A stretch of 64,000 bases of DNA from the NCBI RefSeq assembly GCF_037975245.1, contig NC_092582.1, forward strand, positions 5,930,001-5,994,000, read 5' to 3'. This stretch comes from Apostichopus japonicus (Eukaryota; Echinodermata; Holothuroidea; Aspidochirotida; Stichopodidae). The notes beneath the pieces are model-generated. The model had not been told where the DNA came from, did not search any database, and was given only the letters and a program-made list of their open reading frames with translations. Position 1 is the stretch's first letter; each line of letters opens with the position of its first letter. The position numbers were made by a program, and so were the translations under genes. Shown one piece after another: positions 1 to 13,100 of the stretch.

Positions 1-681
1 CAATTAAATAATTATGTTAATTAATCTAAGTGTCATTTACTCCTTTTATGAGTTGTTGTGTTGTGTTTTGTTTTGTTTCTTTTCGTTTACTTGTCTCAAC
101 CATAACTCTCGTCGTCACGGAGAGGCAGCTAAAGAGCTTATTATTATTGGTTATTCAAAAATCTGCAAACCTTGCGAGTCCCAACTTTCCTTCACAGGTA
201 CTTCTAGCTGATGAGCCCATTGCAAATATTTATTTATCTCTCTTTAAATATTTCACTGTGGGATCTTACATGTATATTGAGATATTGAAAATGTACACAT
301 ATCCCTAACATAATTCAAACCTGAAACCCTCTTCACAATTTTAATATCAGCAGCACAAAAATGTGGAAATCCTTGGAACTTGGTACTTTCAAGGCACTGT
401 ATCTCATAAGTAGTAAGATGAGGAGGGGTGGGGGGATTGGCTGCCAGGCTGCATGGGAGGTAATATTTTTTTTTGTTTCCTATATTCACACTACATGCAT
501 TCACCTAGTCTGTCTGCCAAGAACATCTCTATTGTTTAATTGTGAATCAGCCTGCCAGCATGCATGGCATTTTTATTTTTGATGATCTTACTACTTTGTG
601 TTAACATCTTACATTAAGACATTTTAATAAACCAACCACTGTGTCTCATTGTACCTGACAAAGCATGATGAGCTTCTACAT

Positions 682-905
682 CTACCCAGGCCAAAATGGG
701 CACTGTATAAATAATTTTACACTACATGTTTTGTATCTCCGTAATATCCATACTTCTGCCAGAAACACTTCTCCTTTTGATATAATTATCCTCAAGAAGC
801 ATGTGCCATCTTCCAATACCTCATTTTCAAAGGTAATATGAGCAAATAGTTTTGAATTACTACCGGCAAGTGCTATTATACGCTGCTGTCCAAATAATAT
901 TGCAT
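682..905 (-). CDS. Weak candidate for a terminal COLFI-like exon
   Basis: An open frame follows a plausible acceptor (TTTGTTTTCTCCAATTAG) and runs to TAG at 682. It contains LAGSNSKLFAHITF, then ENEVLEDGTC, then GEVFLAEVWILRRYKT and a final QCPFWPG. The order GSN...(F/Y)..V..DG.C...(G)...(V/I)...T.K resembles the last third of fibrillar C-propeptides (human V/XI: GSNDEE..., then DGC, then KTV.EI.TPK). Against it: the other COLFI exons, which should lie between it and exon 37, have no room, and it lacks the usual VCFL ending. Stop-free frames this long are common by chance here. Confidence 0.25.
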
Positions 906-1045
906 CTAATTGGAGAAAACAAATACTGTGCACCATTTGTTACAAACAATGAACTACTTGTGTGAAGAAAACGTTTTCATCGATCGGGATATGAGGTTAT
1001 ATTTGTATCATATTAAAATGGGAATAATGGTTCTCTTGGACCTAC

Positions 1046-1102
1046 CACAGTAAAGTTTGGAGGTCCAGGCGGGCCAGGTGGACCCGGTAAGCCTTTCATT
1101 CC
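1046..1102 (-). CDS. Collagen exon 37: C-terminal helix cap
   Basis: 57 bp, [15 protein letters not shown] then NFTV, acceptor CAACAG, donor [16 protein letters not shown] run is the usual C-terminal cap of fibrillar major helices, so this should be the end of the helix and the start of the telopeptide. If the donor is skipped, the frame runs VGPREPLFPF and stops at a TAA. N-F-T is a possible glycosylation site. Confidence 0.92.
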
Positions 1103-4100
1103 CTGTTGAAGAGCAAAAAAGGACACATTCACATTTTTAAATCAAAATATTGGGAGACATTTATTTGAAGGCTTCTCCAAGGGTCTATAATTATCGAGAC
1201 TGCTAATGCCTATACATTTGAATGGATAGTTGTATTGTTAGCAACTGAGGTAAACACAGTCAAAAATTTCTGTGTATCGAATTCAATATGTTAATGCACA
1301 TACAATGTATCGATCAAAGGAATTCATCAAGCAGTCTGATATACAAAGTCCAAGCGGTATTCTGTGCTGGGCGCTTAGAGTCAAGAAATGTTAGAAAACA
1401 AATATATTCCAAAATAATAATAATAATAAATGCAAATTATATAGCGCCAATATCCAGAGGAAAACCAATGCTCAGTGGCGCTAGTGCTCAGGGAAAGCAG
1501 TCAAAAATAGATAAGTTTTGAGTCTATTTATGAAAATGTTAACGTTGGGTGCCGACTTGATTTGCAGTGGAAGTGAGTTCCAAAGAGTAGGAGCGGCATT
1601 AGCAAATGATCGTTGACCAAATGACTTGAGCTTCAACTTAGGTACATGGAGCAGTAGCTGATATGAGGACCGGAGAGAGCGGGTAGTGGTCTTCCGACTG
1701 ATCATGTTACTCATGTATTCTGGTGCTAATCCATGCAGGGCTTTATATGTGAGCAGGATGATCTTGAAGTTTATCCTGTAGGAAACAGGTAACCAGTGCA
1801 GTTGCCGAAGAAATCTCTATTTGAAAATGGTGAAGTTGGAAGCCGCCATTTTTTTTATGTGAGTAGAAAAACATTCCTTAGCTCAGGAGCTGTAACACCA
1901 AATGATCGACACCTATATAAGGCAAGCTTCCATTCTGGTTTCATCAAATGATTCATTACGAATGAATCGTTTGACAATAATATGGCTTGCTTTAGTCACA
2001 TTGATAGGCGGAGTGTATAGCCTAGTGGTTAACGCCGGCGTCTCCCAGTCATGAGATCCCCGGTTCGATTCCCCGCCGACAGCAATGTGTGTCGTCTGGC
2101 AAGGGTGTTGTTCAATAACAACTTCCCGACATGGACGTTAAATGGATGTGTGCCGAGAGATTGGCTTCGGTCAGCTTGCGAGTCTACAAGCCTCCATGGC
2201 TTCTTTCGCGAGTTCCTGCTTGCGGGAAGATCACATATACATACATACATACATAAGGGGGAGCTACTCCATTGAGAGCAGAAACTGAAATAAGAATAAT
2301 GAACAGTGACTTCAGTGAGTTTAATAAACATTAAAGTACTAAAAATTCTTCTCACCTTTTCACCAGGAGGACCAGGAAGGCCCGGTGTGTTTCCCATTAG
2401 GCCAGGAGGCCCTGGAGTTCCTGGACCACGCGGTCCTTGTGGTCCCGGTGGACCACGGTTACCCTGAATTAAAGAAATCCACACATGATATTGGTAATGA
2501 CTTAAGCTAGATATTTAAAGTTTGATATGTGCGACAAAACCCTAACTTAATACAACCCTAACTTGATACAGACTTAAGCTTTGAAGATGCCAGGACCAAT
2601 GACTAAAACAACAAAAAAGTGAGTAAAGTAGGGTGAGCAGAAGTATGGGTTACACAAGGCATATACCACTGTGGCTACATTATCCCCTGCTTTAATCTTC
2701 GGCAAGAAATGAAATATTGTCTAAAGTATAAAAACATACCCTGATTTCAAATCCTGGCACAACAGGTGTGAAACAATCCACCCTACCTTAGCCTTGCTGT
2801 CTTACAGCAAATTTGATAGGTCTTAGGCTTAGTTATTGTCTCTGCAGGTAGGCCCGTTAGCAAGTAAAACTTAATAAGACTAAACAAAGATTCTAAAAAC
2901 CAATATGATTCGTTTGATTAGTAGGATATTTACAAATCAATACTTGAGAGAAATATCAAAACTGTCACCAGTGCAGTAAAATGTTCAGGATTTCAGCATG
3001 AATTTGGCAGGCTACTGTAGCCTCCTTCCCATAACGGGAACATAAATCATGTGAACCTCCTGTAGCAACCAGCGAGTATGTACTACGTGTACAGAAAGTA
3101 GCAATATTTCTATTCATGAATATTCATGGAGTCAGTTTTCACTTCATCCAGTTGAGACAATTTCCTAATGCTAATACCTCTCTAAACTGTACTCCAATGT
3201 GATGCTTCAAAGCACTGGTATTGACAGTACAAACAGTTCCTAACCTTGACCTGATAGAAACATGATATTCATACTGCTCGTACTGACAATACGAGTGCTC
3301 TGAACGGGGACCTGACACTACAGTATAGAAAAAATTGTCCCACCTGGGTGTTCACTTTACAAACTTGCACTCAATATTCTAATGACCAAATTAACATCAG
3401 AATAAATGTTTATGATAATGTGAATGAATTTACTGCAACGCTCGGCATTTTTTCTCCATTAACAACATCAGTCACCTAGTTTTATATTGTCAACAGTTGC
3501 AAATATTTTATCGATACAGATATCAGACGGATTTATATCAAATGTCAGCAGATCGATAATCGGTCCGACGGTTAATCTTCTACTTTTAGGGCCCAGAATG
3601 TTAGGGTGAATGATTCTTGCTTTATAATTTCACCTTTTCTCCTTGAGGCCCAGGCCTACCATATGGTCCATCTCTTCCAGGGCGTCCCTGTCTCGTCTCT
3701 CCTTCGGGTCCTCGTATCCCCCTTGGACCAGCATCACCCTGAAAATGGAATTTAATTTACAAATTATTGTGGATGATCATGCCTTAATTTAACTGATATA
3801 ACTAATTATAATAGAATTAATAAGAAGGCTACTGCCATATAAAAATAATAATGATAGTAATTTATTCTTATATAGCGCTTTACATCAAAGAATGATCTCA
3901 AAGCACTTCACAAAAACGCATAAAATATTACAACTTAAAATTATTACAGCTTAAAAAATATTACAGCCTAAAAATAAAGCAACATAAAACTTACAAAAAT
4001 AAATAAATAAATAAATATCCTAACAATAATTATTAAAGCAATAAAAATAAGAAATTAAAGTTAAAGACGAAAGCAATAAAACATGACATCAAACAATAAA

Positions 4101-7100
4101 GCTAAAATACTAAATTATCACAGCCGAAAATTAGTAACAATAAGACTATCAAAATATAAATACATATAAAACTGTTCACTTATACTAAATAATTTTTGGG
4201 GTGTGCTCTCATTCCAGCATTGATGACCCTATAAGGCAAACATGTCAAATGTTGGACACTGAGGGGATGCAGCAACTATTGATAAGTAACTTAATTATCA
4301 CACTTTGGCAAGTCGAAATGACTCAAATAATGGGTTGGCTCCTCAATCATACCGAAAATGCAAGAAAATGGACCCAACTTCATCTCACAACCTGAAAGCC
4401 AACTGGTTTGGCGATTCTTCGCCACATTTTTAAATGCGAAAATTTTTAACGTATCACTAAACACAAGATTTTCAAGTTTGGAGCAACGGTTGACTTGAAG
4501 TGATCAGTCTGGGACTTTTTGTTGACAAGGTTTTGCAGACTTTAACCCTGTTGACCTCCATGTTTCACAAGAAAATAATTAAGTACCTGGCATGCAATAA
4601 GATGGATCTAAAACACTGAGAATTTCAAGTTCATCAAAGGTTATACTTTTCTAGTTATCCTATTTACGAGCTTCAGACATGTGACATATGGTGACCTAAA
4701 CTGACCTATGACCTTCATACATAAACTAAAGTGTTATATTGCATATAGTATGATCAAAGTTTATTTCTTGGCTAGGAAACACATGAGAAAGTTTTTGCCC
4801 TCCCAGGTTCATAACTCTACCAATTGTTAGTACATTGTTGAATTACCACAACAATAACAGTTTAGCTACTATCAACTGCTAATCCAAGGCTCAGGCATTG
4901 AACGAAGGACATATGCGAAGATATATAAACCTGTGTATGCCAAACAAATTCACATCAATTTATAGGTAGTAGTATTATAATACAAACAGCGATAGAAACT
5001 TCCTTCGTATGACGTACTCACCATAGGGCCAAATCTTCCTCTTCTACCCTTTGGACCTGGTGGACCTTGTGGACCACGTTCTCCCACGGGACCTTGAGGA
5101 CCACGAGCTCCAATAGGGCCCCGCAGTCCCTACCTCCAAGAAAAAAGCAAGAATTTGCATCTAAAGTAAACACCAACCTTGTAAAACCTGTCAACTGCAG
5201 GCAATTATAATCAACCCATACAAGACATTCCTGACTCCATTGGAGAAGGTGAATGAGTAGTGTTAGCTGCTTTTTGGTGTTTTTTTTTAAAGTGTTTTAG
5301 TCCAGCGATGGTTGTTTAGATCTACTGTATCACACTACTGTCACCATGAATTAAATAATAACAGCATCAAACCAGCTGGTTAATAGTTTGCCTGGAAAAT
5401 TATCTAAGATAAAATATTAATTAGCCTAAATAAGAAAATAACAACCATCTGATGGATAAGATTGCAAACATAGTTAATCTTAACAGATCATCCCTACAGG
5501 AATCATTTCAAAATAACAACCATATGATGGATCAGATTGCAACCATAGTTAATCTTAACAGATCATCCCTACAGGAATCATTACAAAATAACAACCGTCT
5601 GATGGATCAGATTGCAACCATAGTTAATCTTAACAGATCATATCTACAGGAATCATTACAAAGTAAAAACCCTCTGATGGATCAGATTGCAACCATAGTT
5701 TATCTTAACAGATCATCCCTGCAGGAATCATTACAAAATAACAACCGTCTGATGGATCAGGTTACAACCATAGTTAATCTTAACAGATCATACCTACAGG
5801 AATCATTACAAAGTAACAACCGTCTGATGGATCAGATTGCAACCATAGTTAATCTTGACAGATCATCCCTACAGGAATCATTACTTAGTAACAACCGTCT
5901 GATGGATCAGATTGCAACCATATTTAATCTTGACAGATCATCCCTACAGGAATCATTACAAAATAACAACCGTCTGATGGATCAGATTGCAACCATAGTT
6001 AATCTTATCAGATCATCCTAACAGGAATCATTACTAAAATACAACTGTCTGATGGATCAGATTGCAACCATTAGTTCATCTCAACAGATCATCCTTACAG
6101 GAATCATTACAAAATTAACAATTTCTAACCTGAGCTCCAGGTGCACCTACATCACCTACTGCTCCTGTGGGCCCTGCTGGTCCTAATACACCCTGGAAAC
6201 CCTTGTCTCCTGCTTCACCTTTGTACCCTGGGGTTGTATTCTGTAAGATTAAAAGAAAAGACAAATTAGAATCAAGCGCAGGATCAAACCCAACCAACAG
6301 GTACTTATGTTCACAGTACAGGCATTACCTGCAATGGTTGATGGGCCCTTGGGAGCAATTTGCCAAATTTTTGCAACGATATAGAGTAAACAATCAACAA
6401 AGTATTACCTTCAGTCTATTAATATGCGATCTGGAGTTACTATGGTAACAATTATCATCACAATATGGGTGTATTACAGTCATCATTACGGTTAAACTAT
6501 TAAACAGTGTTTCTACAGAGGATGACATGTTACTATAAACAGCCTGGTCATCCTTTCAGTCAACATTACAGGATAATGTAGAGATAACAACCCTGCATTG
6601 CTGCAGTTAGGGTAAAACTATGGACATTGAGTTGATTAATGGTATGTTATATGTGAGGTAATCTAGAGTAATACAATGGACATTGAGTTGATTATAGGGT
6701 ATGTGATATGTGAGGATAATGTAGAGACATCATCATTAGAATCACTCTAATGCTGCTATCATCACTCAGTAAACTAACATCAACAGCATATTAATATACA
6801 GTTTATATAGAGTAAACTAACATCATTTAAGCTAATAGTAATAGTTTATCACCACCTAAAGGCGGCTGGCCAGTATTCACCTACACTATGTGTTGACTTA
6901 TGGTCAAAAGCACTATAGGATGCCCAGTAGCTATTACGGTTATACTTTGAGAAAGCCATCGTAGCCATATGCTGAAATATGGTTATCCCCACTATAGCCT
7001 GACCCATTAATAATCACCACTTAAGGTCACCCTATGGTCATCATCAGAATAAGCTAGGCCCAAGGTCATGACCATTAAACATTGGTAAATAGTCATCACC

Positions 7101-10100
7101 ACTTTAGGTCACCCTATCGTCACCATGACTACAGCATGACGACCAATAGAGTTCACCGCTACTGACTGGAGTGCATCATAGTAACAACTGATAAATATGT
7201 CCTGCCAATCATCGACTGAATTATTTTTCCTTGAACATACTAGACTACGAAAAAACGTACACTGCAACCGTATATATTGCAGGCAAAAACTTCTAATACT
7301 GAAATCATATGACATGACCGTGTGGAAAAATAGCAGCGACAGGACGTCAAGAAAGATTGGTTCTGTCAAAAAACTAACATTTATTCCTGGAATGCCGACA
7401 AGACCAGGTTCTCCTTTGTAGCCTTTCAGACCCTGAAGGGAAAATTGAGACAAGATTTAAACTTCAGTCCTAAACACAAATTTACCAAATAAGTGACTAT
7501 TAAATACATTGATAAGTGATAAATGATTTTCAACATTTCACAGACCCTTTGCTTTATATATGATTATTAAACTGTATGGCCAACCTTTTTGAATGTTCAT
7601 ATCATGTTTACAAAGCAAAGAGTAGCATAAACACTATATTACATATGTAATCGTTACAGCATGGATTCCCTTAAGAATTTGGCAAGGAGAGAAAACTGAA
7701 ACGGATGACTATAGATTCTGACATCAATTCATGTGATAACTTAGGACAGAGCTGTGAAGAATCTTTTGGGTGCGGGAGGGGGGAGGGAGGGGGGATGATG
7801 GATGAGAAGACTGAACAACAATGAAGATCATGTTTTGTTGAAAAGAGGTTGAACCCAAGACCATACTGTTTGCATAAGCGGAATTCTTATGTTGTCAACC
7901 ATGAATACATTAGACCAGTCTTACATGTTGTGTACACAGCTTAAACCAGGTCAAAGATTCTGAAAGTGGGAGGGGAAGACCATTGGGGTGGGGGAAGAAC
8001 AGGTCCGCCGTCAGTTCACTTGGCCTACAGATGTTGTGTCCATGCTCAGTTGCAGTTACTGTGGGGAACTCTGGTCATCATTCTTCATGACTAGCGGCAT
8101 GATTTAACTCAATGGGGTAGACAGGCGGCGCCTTTAGTACAAATTTGCTCTTCTGTCTCGAGTCAGGTTTGTTTTCTTGTGATTTTCCCTCTGGACTTTA
8201 GGCCCACATCACAACATGTGGATTTACCAAAATAAGACTATTTATTTTTAATTAATATAAATAAATGAAGTGCTGTATTAACTGCTTACCCTAAGCCCCG
8301 GTAGGCCCACAGGCCCCTGGAAACCTTTCATTCCAGGCATACCCTGAAAGGTAAACAGGTGAATTAATAAACAGTTGAATGAACTTAAGCAATCAATGAA
8401 ACAAAAGCTGGTATATACCATAGCTATTATACATTATAGCTGATAGTATATTATAGCTGGCATCAAGTGTATCTGGTTTATACTATAGCTATATAGTATA
8501 CATTATAGCTGGTTATATGATATAGCTGGTATCAAGTGTATCTGGCATATAACATAGCTAGTACATACCATAGCTGGTATATACTGTAGCTAGTATATAT
8601 ACTAGCTGGAATACAATAGATGGTTTACAGGGTTGTCCAACCTTTTGCAGAGGAAGGCCACATGGAATGATTATGATGAAGGAGGGGGCCGCATGAACCC
8701 TACGCTCGATTTTTTGCCCGACGCCCAAGGCAACAAAGTGTGAGCACTGGGCGCGAAGCGCACTGATTATTTTCCTCCCTGGTAAAACAGATGAATAAGG
8801 TCCAGCCGCCCCCCCCCCCCCCTCCGCTGAGAGAGTGTCACACAGACTGACCTGTATGCAGTTTTTTGGACCCAGAAGGTTGGAATGATTGATTATATAG
8901 CTTCAAATTGTTATCAATAAATCTGCTCACTAAAATTTTGCACCGTAGAGCATCTCTGGCGGGCTGGACGCAACCCTGCGGCGGGCCGGGCTGTGGCCCG
9001 CGGACCGTAGGTTGGACAACCCTGGTTTATACTATAGCTATATAGTATACATTATAGCTGGTTATATGATATAGCTGGTATCAAGTTTATCTGGCATTTA
9101 ACATAGCTGGTACATACCATAGCTGGTATATACAGTAGCTAGTATATATATACTAGCTGGAATACAATAGATGGTTAATACTATAGCTATATAAGATACA
9201 TTATAGCTGATTATATGATATAGCTGGCACCAACTATAGCTATTATATACAATAGCTGGTACATACCATAGCTGGTATATACAGCTGTAGCTAGTATTTA
9301 TAATAGCTGGTATACATTAGATGGTTTATACTATAGCTATACAGTTTACATTATAGCTGGTTATATGATATAGCTGGCACCAACTATACTATTATTTACA
9401 AAAGCTGGTACACAACCATAGCTGGTATACACTGTAGCTAGTATTTATAATAACTGGTATATACATTAGATGGTTTATACTGTAGCTATATAGTAAACAT
9501 TATAGTTGGTTAGAAAGTAAATATTATAATTAAAACCTTTGGTATATGAGAAAGTGCTAAAACTGTGCTTTGTTTGTAGTAGTGACAAGTTGATGGTTAC
9601 CCTACATTTGACCTACCAATTCACCCATTACACCTCTAGTTCCATTTGCACCAGGGAGGCCTCTTCCCCCACTAACGCCAGCATCTCCTTTGGGACCCTC
9701 TGGTCCCTGTCGTCCAATCATCCCGGGGTCTCCTGGTCTGCCTGGATAGCCATCGAAACCCTTAGGTCCTCTCTCACCCTATGATGAAATTAGGTGAGCA
9801 ACACTTTATGATACCTCCGAGTTCCCCGGGAGCGACAAATTGTTCATCCAGAGCAAACCGAGTACTACTACTGGAGCAACTAATGTCTCAACTGCTATAA
9901 TCCCCCTCCCCCTCCCCAAGCACCACTGGAAGAATAGAAGTTTTTTCGTCTCTAATTAATTCAGCTTTTATTGACTTTTAAGAAGCAAGAGATGCAAAGT
10001 TAGATGAGATTACAATAACATTGGTTCTTTCCAGTGTGTTATTAGTCATGCATTTCATCAATAATTGCGATAACAGGTTTGGAAGTAAAGGGTCCCTCTT

Positions 10101-13100
10101 GCCTGTGCTCCAATTCCAACAGTCTATTTCGTCCAATGAATAGCATTAAAGAGCAACACAAGAAGACATTATGCCAGTCAGTAGTATAATGACCTAACAC
10201 ACGACCCCAAAGCTTCAGTAATACGTAAGGAGAGGGAGAAGCTCTATACTTATAACATTGAGCCTAACCTACTAAACGCCATCACAAACATACTAGTATT
10301 CAAATTTTGGAGCATTCGAATAATAAATATCAACTTTTTCTATAAAATGAAGAATCCAAATTGAAAACAAAGTAATGAAACTTTAAGTACCTCTATTCCA
10401 GCATCACCCTGCCTTCCAGGCTCGCCTCTTGAGCCCCTAGGACCAGCCCTCCCGATAGGTCCAGGGGGTCCTCTTTCTCCTTCCAGACCCCTTTCTCCCT
10501 GCAAAGACATGAAAAGAAGTGTGGGTGAGGATGTAGAGATGGGAATAAAGGTTAGCTATGATTCATGAATATTCAATTCTGCCAGCCTAATTTGCATTTG
10601 ATCCCCAAATCAGACATATCACTTGACAACTGATATGTTACTATATACCAGGGGTGGCCAAAACATTTTGTCTGATTTCCCTAACTAATATATAAGGTAA
10701 ACTGACAACTTTACTCACATCTCTCTAACTTTTGAGATTTATCTAATGTCTCTCTTAGAGTTACAAGCGAGTTTGGACACCCCTTCTATAAACTAAAGCA
10801 GTGTCTGGCTGACTCTGATAAATTTGTGTTACCATGACAACAGCGATATACTATAACAATGCAGTTCATTAGCTTATCACTAATTTAACTCATTCAAAAG
10901 AATGACAGAACTTTCAAACTGCAATATTTCTGAAGAATGTTGTACATGTGTGTGACTTTTTATAAATTTGTTTTTGATTCCCCTATATATTCATTATGCT
11001 ATTCAAACTACAATCCCTCAACAATATAGATTTACCACCATGATTAGTTCAATTTCATTAAAAAAAAAAATAATAATCAATGTTGACAATTTTGATAATT
11101 TTCCAATTTGCTGTATGATCATACTCAGAATGTTGCCAAGGGCTGCTTTAAAGTTTGTTTTAGATCAATCACTCATATACATTCACTTGTAGAAAAACCA
11201 AGTCTTTAAGTGGAGCAGCTTAAATCTTAACCCACTATGGAGAGTACATACATACACCCAAAACATGATTCAATGGAACCTTTACCTACCCTCTCACCTT
11301 GTTCCCCTGGGAATCCTACCGATCCTGGTAGTCCTACTTCACCTTTCAATGATGGTTGCCCACGCTCTCCACGTAATCCTGTAGGTCCAACTGGTCCCTT
11401 CAGCAAGATGACACAAATAGATTCAGACAAATGAGGGTGTTAGTAAGTGTCAGTTTGGACGGCATAATCCTAGCCTTTATTAGTAGGTGTGTTACAGTCG
11501 CCATCCCTAATGTTGTTAGTTGAGCAATGTGCTAGTTTCTGCCCTATCAGCGTTCCACTCTTTCTCCTTTCTAAAAATAGATTCATTTTATTGTTGCTAT
11601 GTAGTTTTACCACGTTGATGCTACTGCTACAGTAACTCTTACGCTAGCAATATCATTTCAGTTAATTAAGTAAATTTGAGTTATAACAGTTTGACAAGAG
11701 TGCCCTCGCTAAGCCAGGTCAGCCAAAGGAAGTTGAAATCGTTGAATTTGAGAAATAGCAACCTGGAATACTTGGATGACTTCACCTGTATGAGAACCTG
11801 GAATCTCTCGAACTAACGAGAAATTGTAATTACTCGGAACAGCCGTTAATGACTTTAAACTCTGTATGGCAGATAACAAAGATGAATATGCAAGGAAATC
11901 CAATATCTTAAGCATCGTTATACAGACAGTTGGTGATAAAGAATCTACCTCTAGAGGGCACTGTGGTCAAGTGGTTAAGGCAGTGGACTTGTGATCTAAG
12001 GATTACAGGTTCGAGCCCTGGCCAGATCACTGCGATGTGTCCTTGGGCAAGGCACTTTATCTCCATTGCCTCTCTCTTCACCCAGGTGTATAAATGGGGA
12101 CTTGCGAGGTGACTTGTAAATATAGTTGCATGCGCCGGTTTGTGGCTGCACCCTATGGGAAGTCCCCCAGGGGACACGTGGCTGTGGTGCACTGTGGTGC
12201 CCCGGGAAAGATTGTTTGAATTGTGCACAGTTTGGTGTGTAGGCGTGACAAGTTACCAATGACCATGGTTGAGTTACACATCCGAAACAGCAAGTTTGCT
12301 TATGAGGATGTTCATTAATCAAGAATCAAAAACCCCCTGAAACGGCACTTAGAACGGAGTATCTAGATGGCAAACTTTTATCCGAGGCTGAAATCCGTCC
12401 ATCACAATTTTCTCCGAGGTAGAGACGTACCAGTGTCTTCTGTCACCAAAGTGGCCTGCTATGCCGAGCAATCCGAGGATTTCAGGTTAAATCAGTATAG
12501 TAAGTTTACCAATTTACACACATCACTTACATTGTAAAAGTTAAAGGTTGTTACTTCTCCTTCTCAGTTTTGACGGTTTTATCAGAGCAAATAACAATTT
12601 GAAACCAAAACTTGAAGAAAAAAGAAGAAGAAATACAAGGAAAGGTTCAGTTTTGAGTGAAAAAACAGGGACACATTACAAAAATGTGTGGTTATAGAAA
12701 TTGTTACTCACCGGTTGTCCAGGATCGCCTTCAAACCCAGGGAGGCCTTCTATCCCTGGCCGGCCATTCTCTCCTCTCTCACCCTTTTGTCCACTTGGTC
12801 CTGTTAAACCCATCGTACCCTGTAGGAATAATATTTATTTACATAAGATTGCATTCTGTATGTAATTGGTATCATTATAATCACTGATAATGAGGTTAGT
12901 GTGGCTTCTTGAACTAAACTGTGACTGCCTTACTTATCATGATATCTGGCCTGGATAAACAGACATCAGCACTAGAGTTGCCATGGTTATTTAGTCTGAC
13001 ACTGAGTAGTACGATTACTCATACACTTATATGGCTACCCTGGTGTCTTAGACATTTATTATTGGCAGGCCGGGTTAGACAGCCTGAGAATGTGGTTAGC

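Noticed and set aside
253-504. Minus-strand frame of 83 codons downstream of the helix as a C-propeptide exon
   Set aside because: No COLFI signature residues or spacing; likely chance.
11908-12322. Minus-strand open frames of about 106 codons
   Set aside because: They are antisense of a SINE with a tRNA head and V-type central domain.
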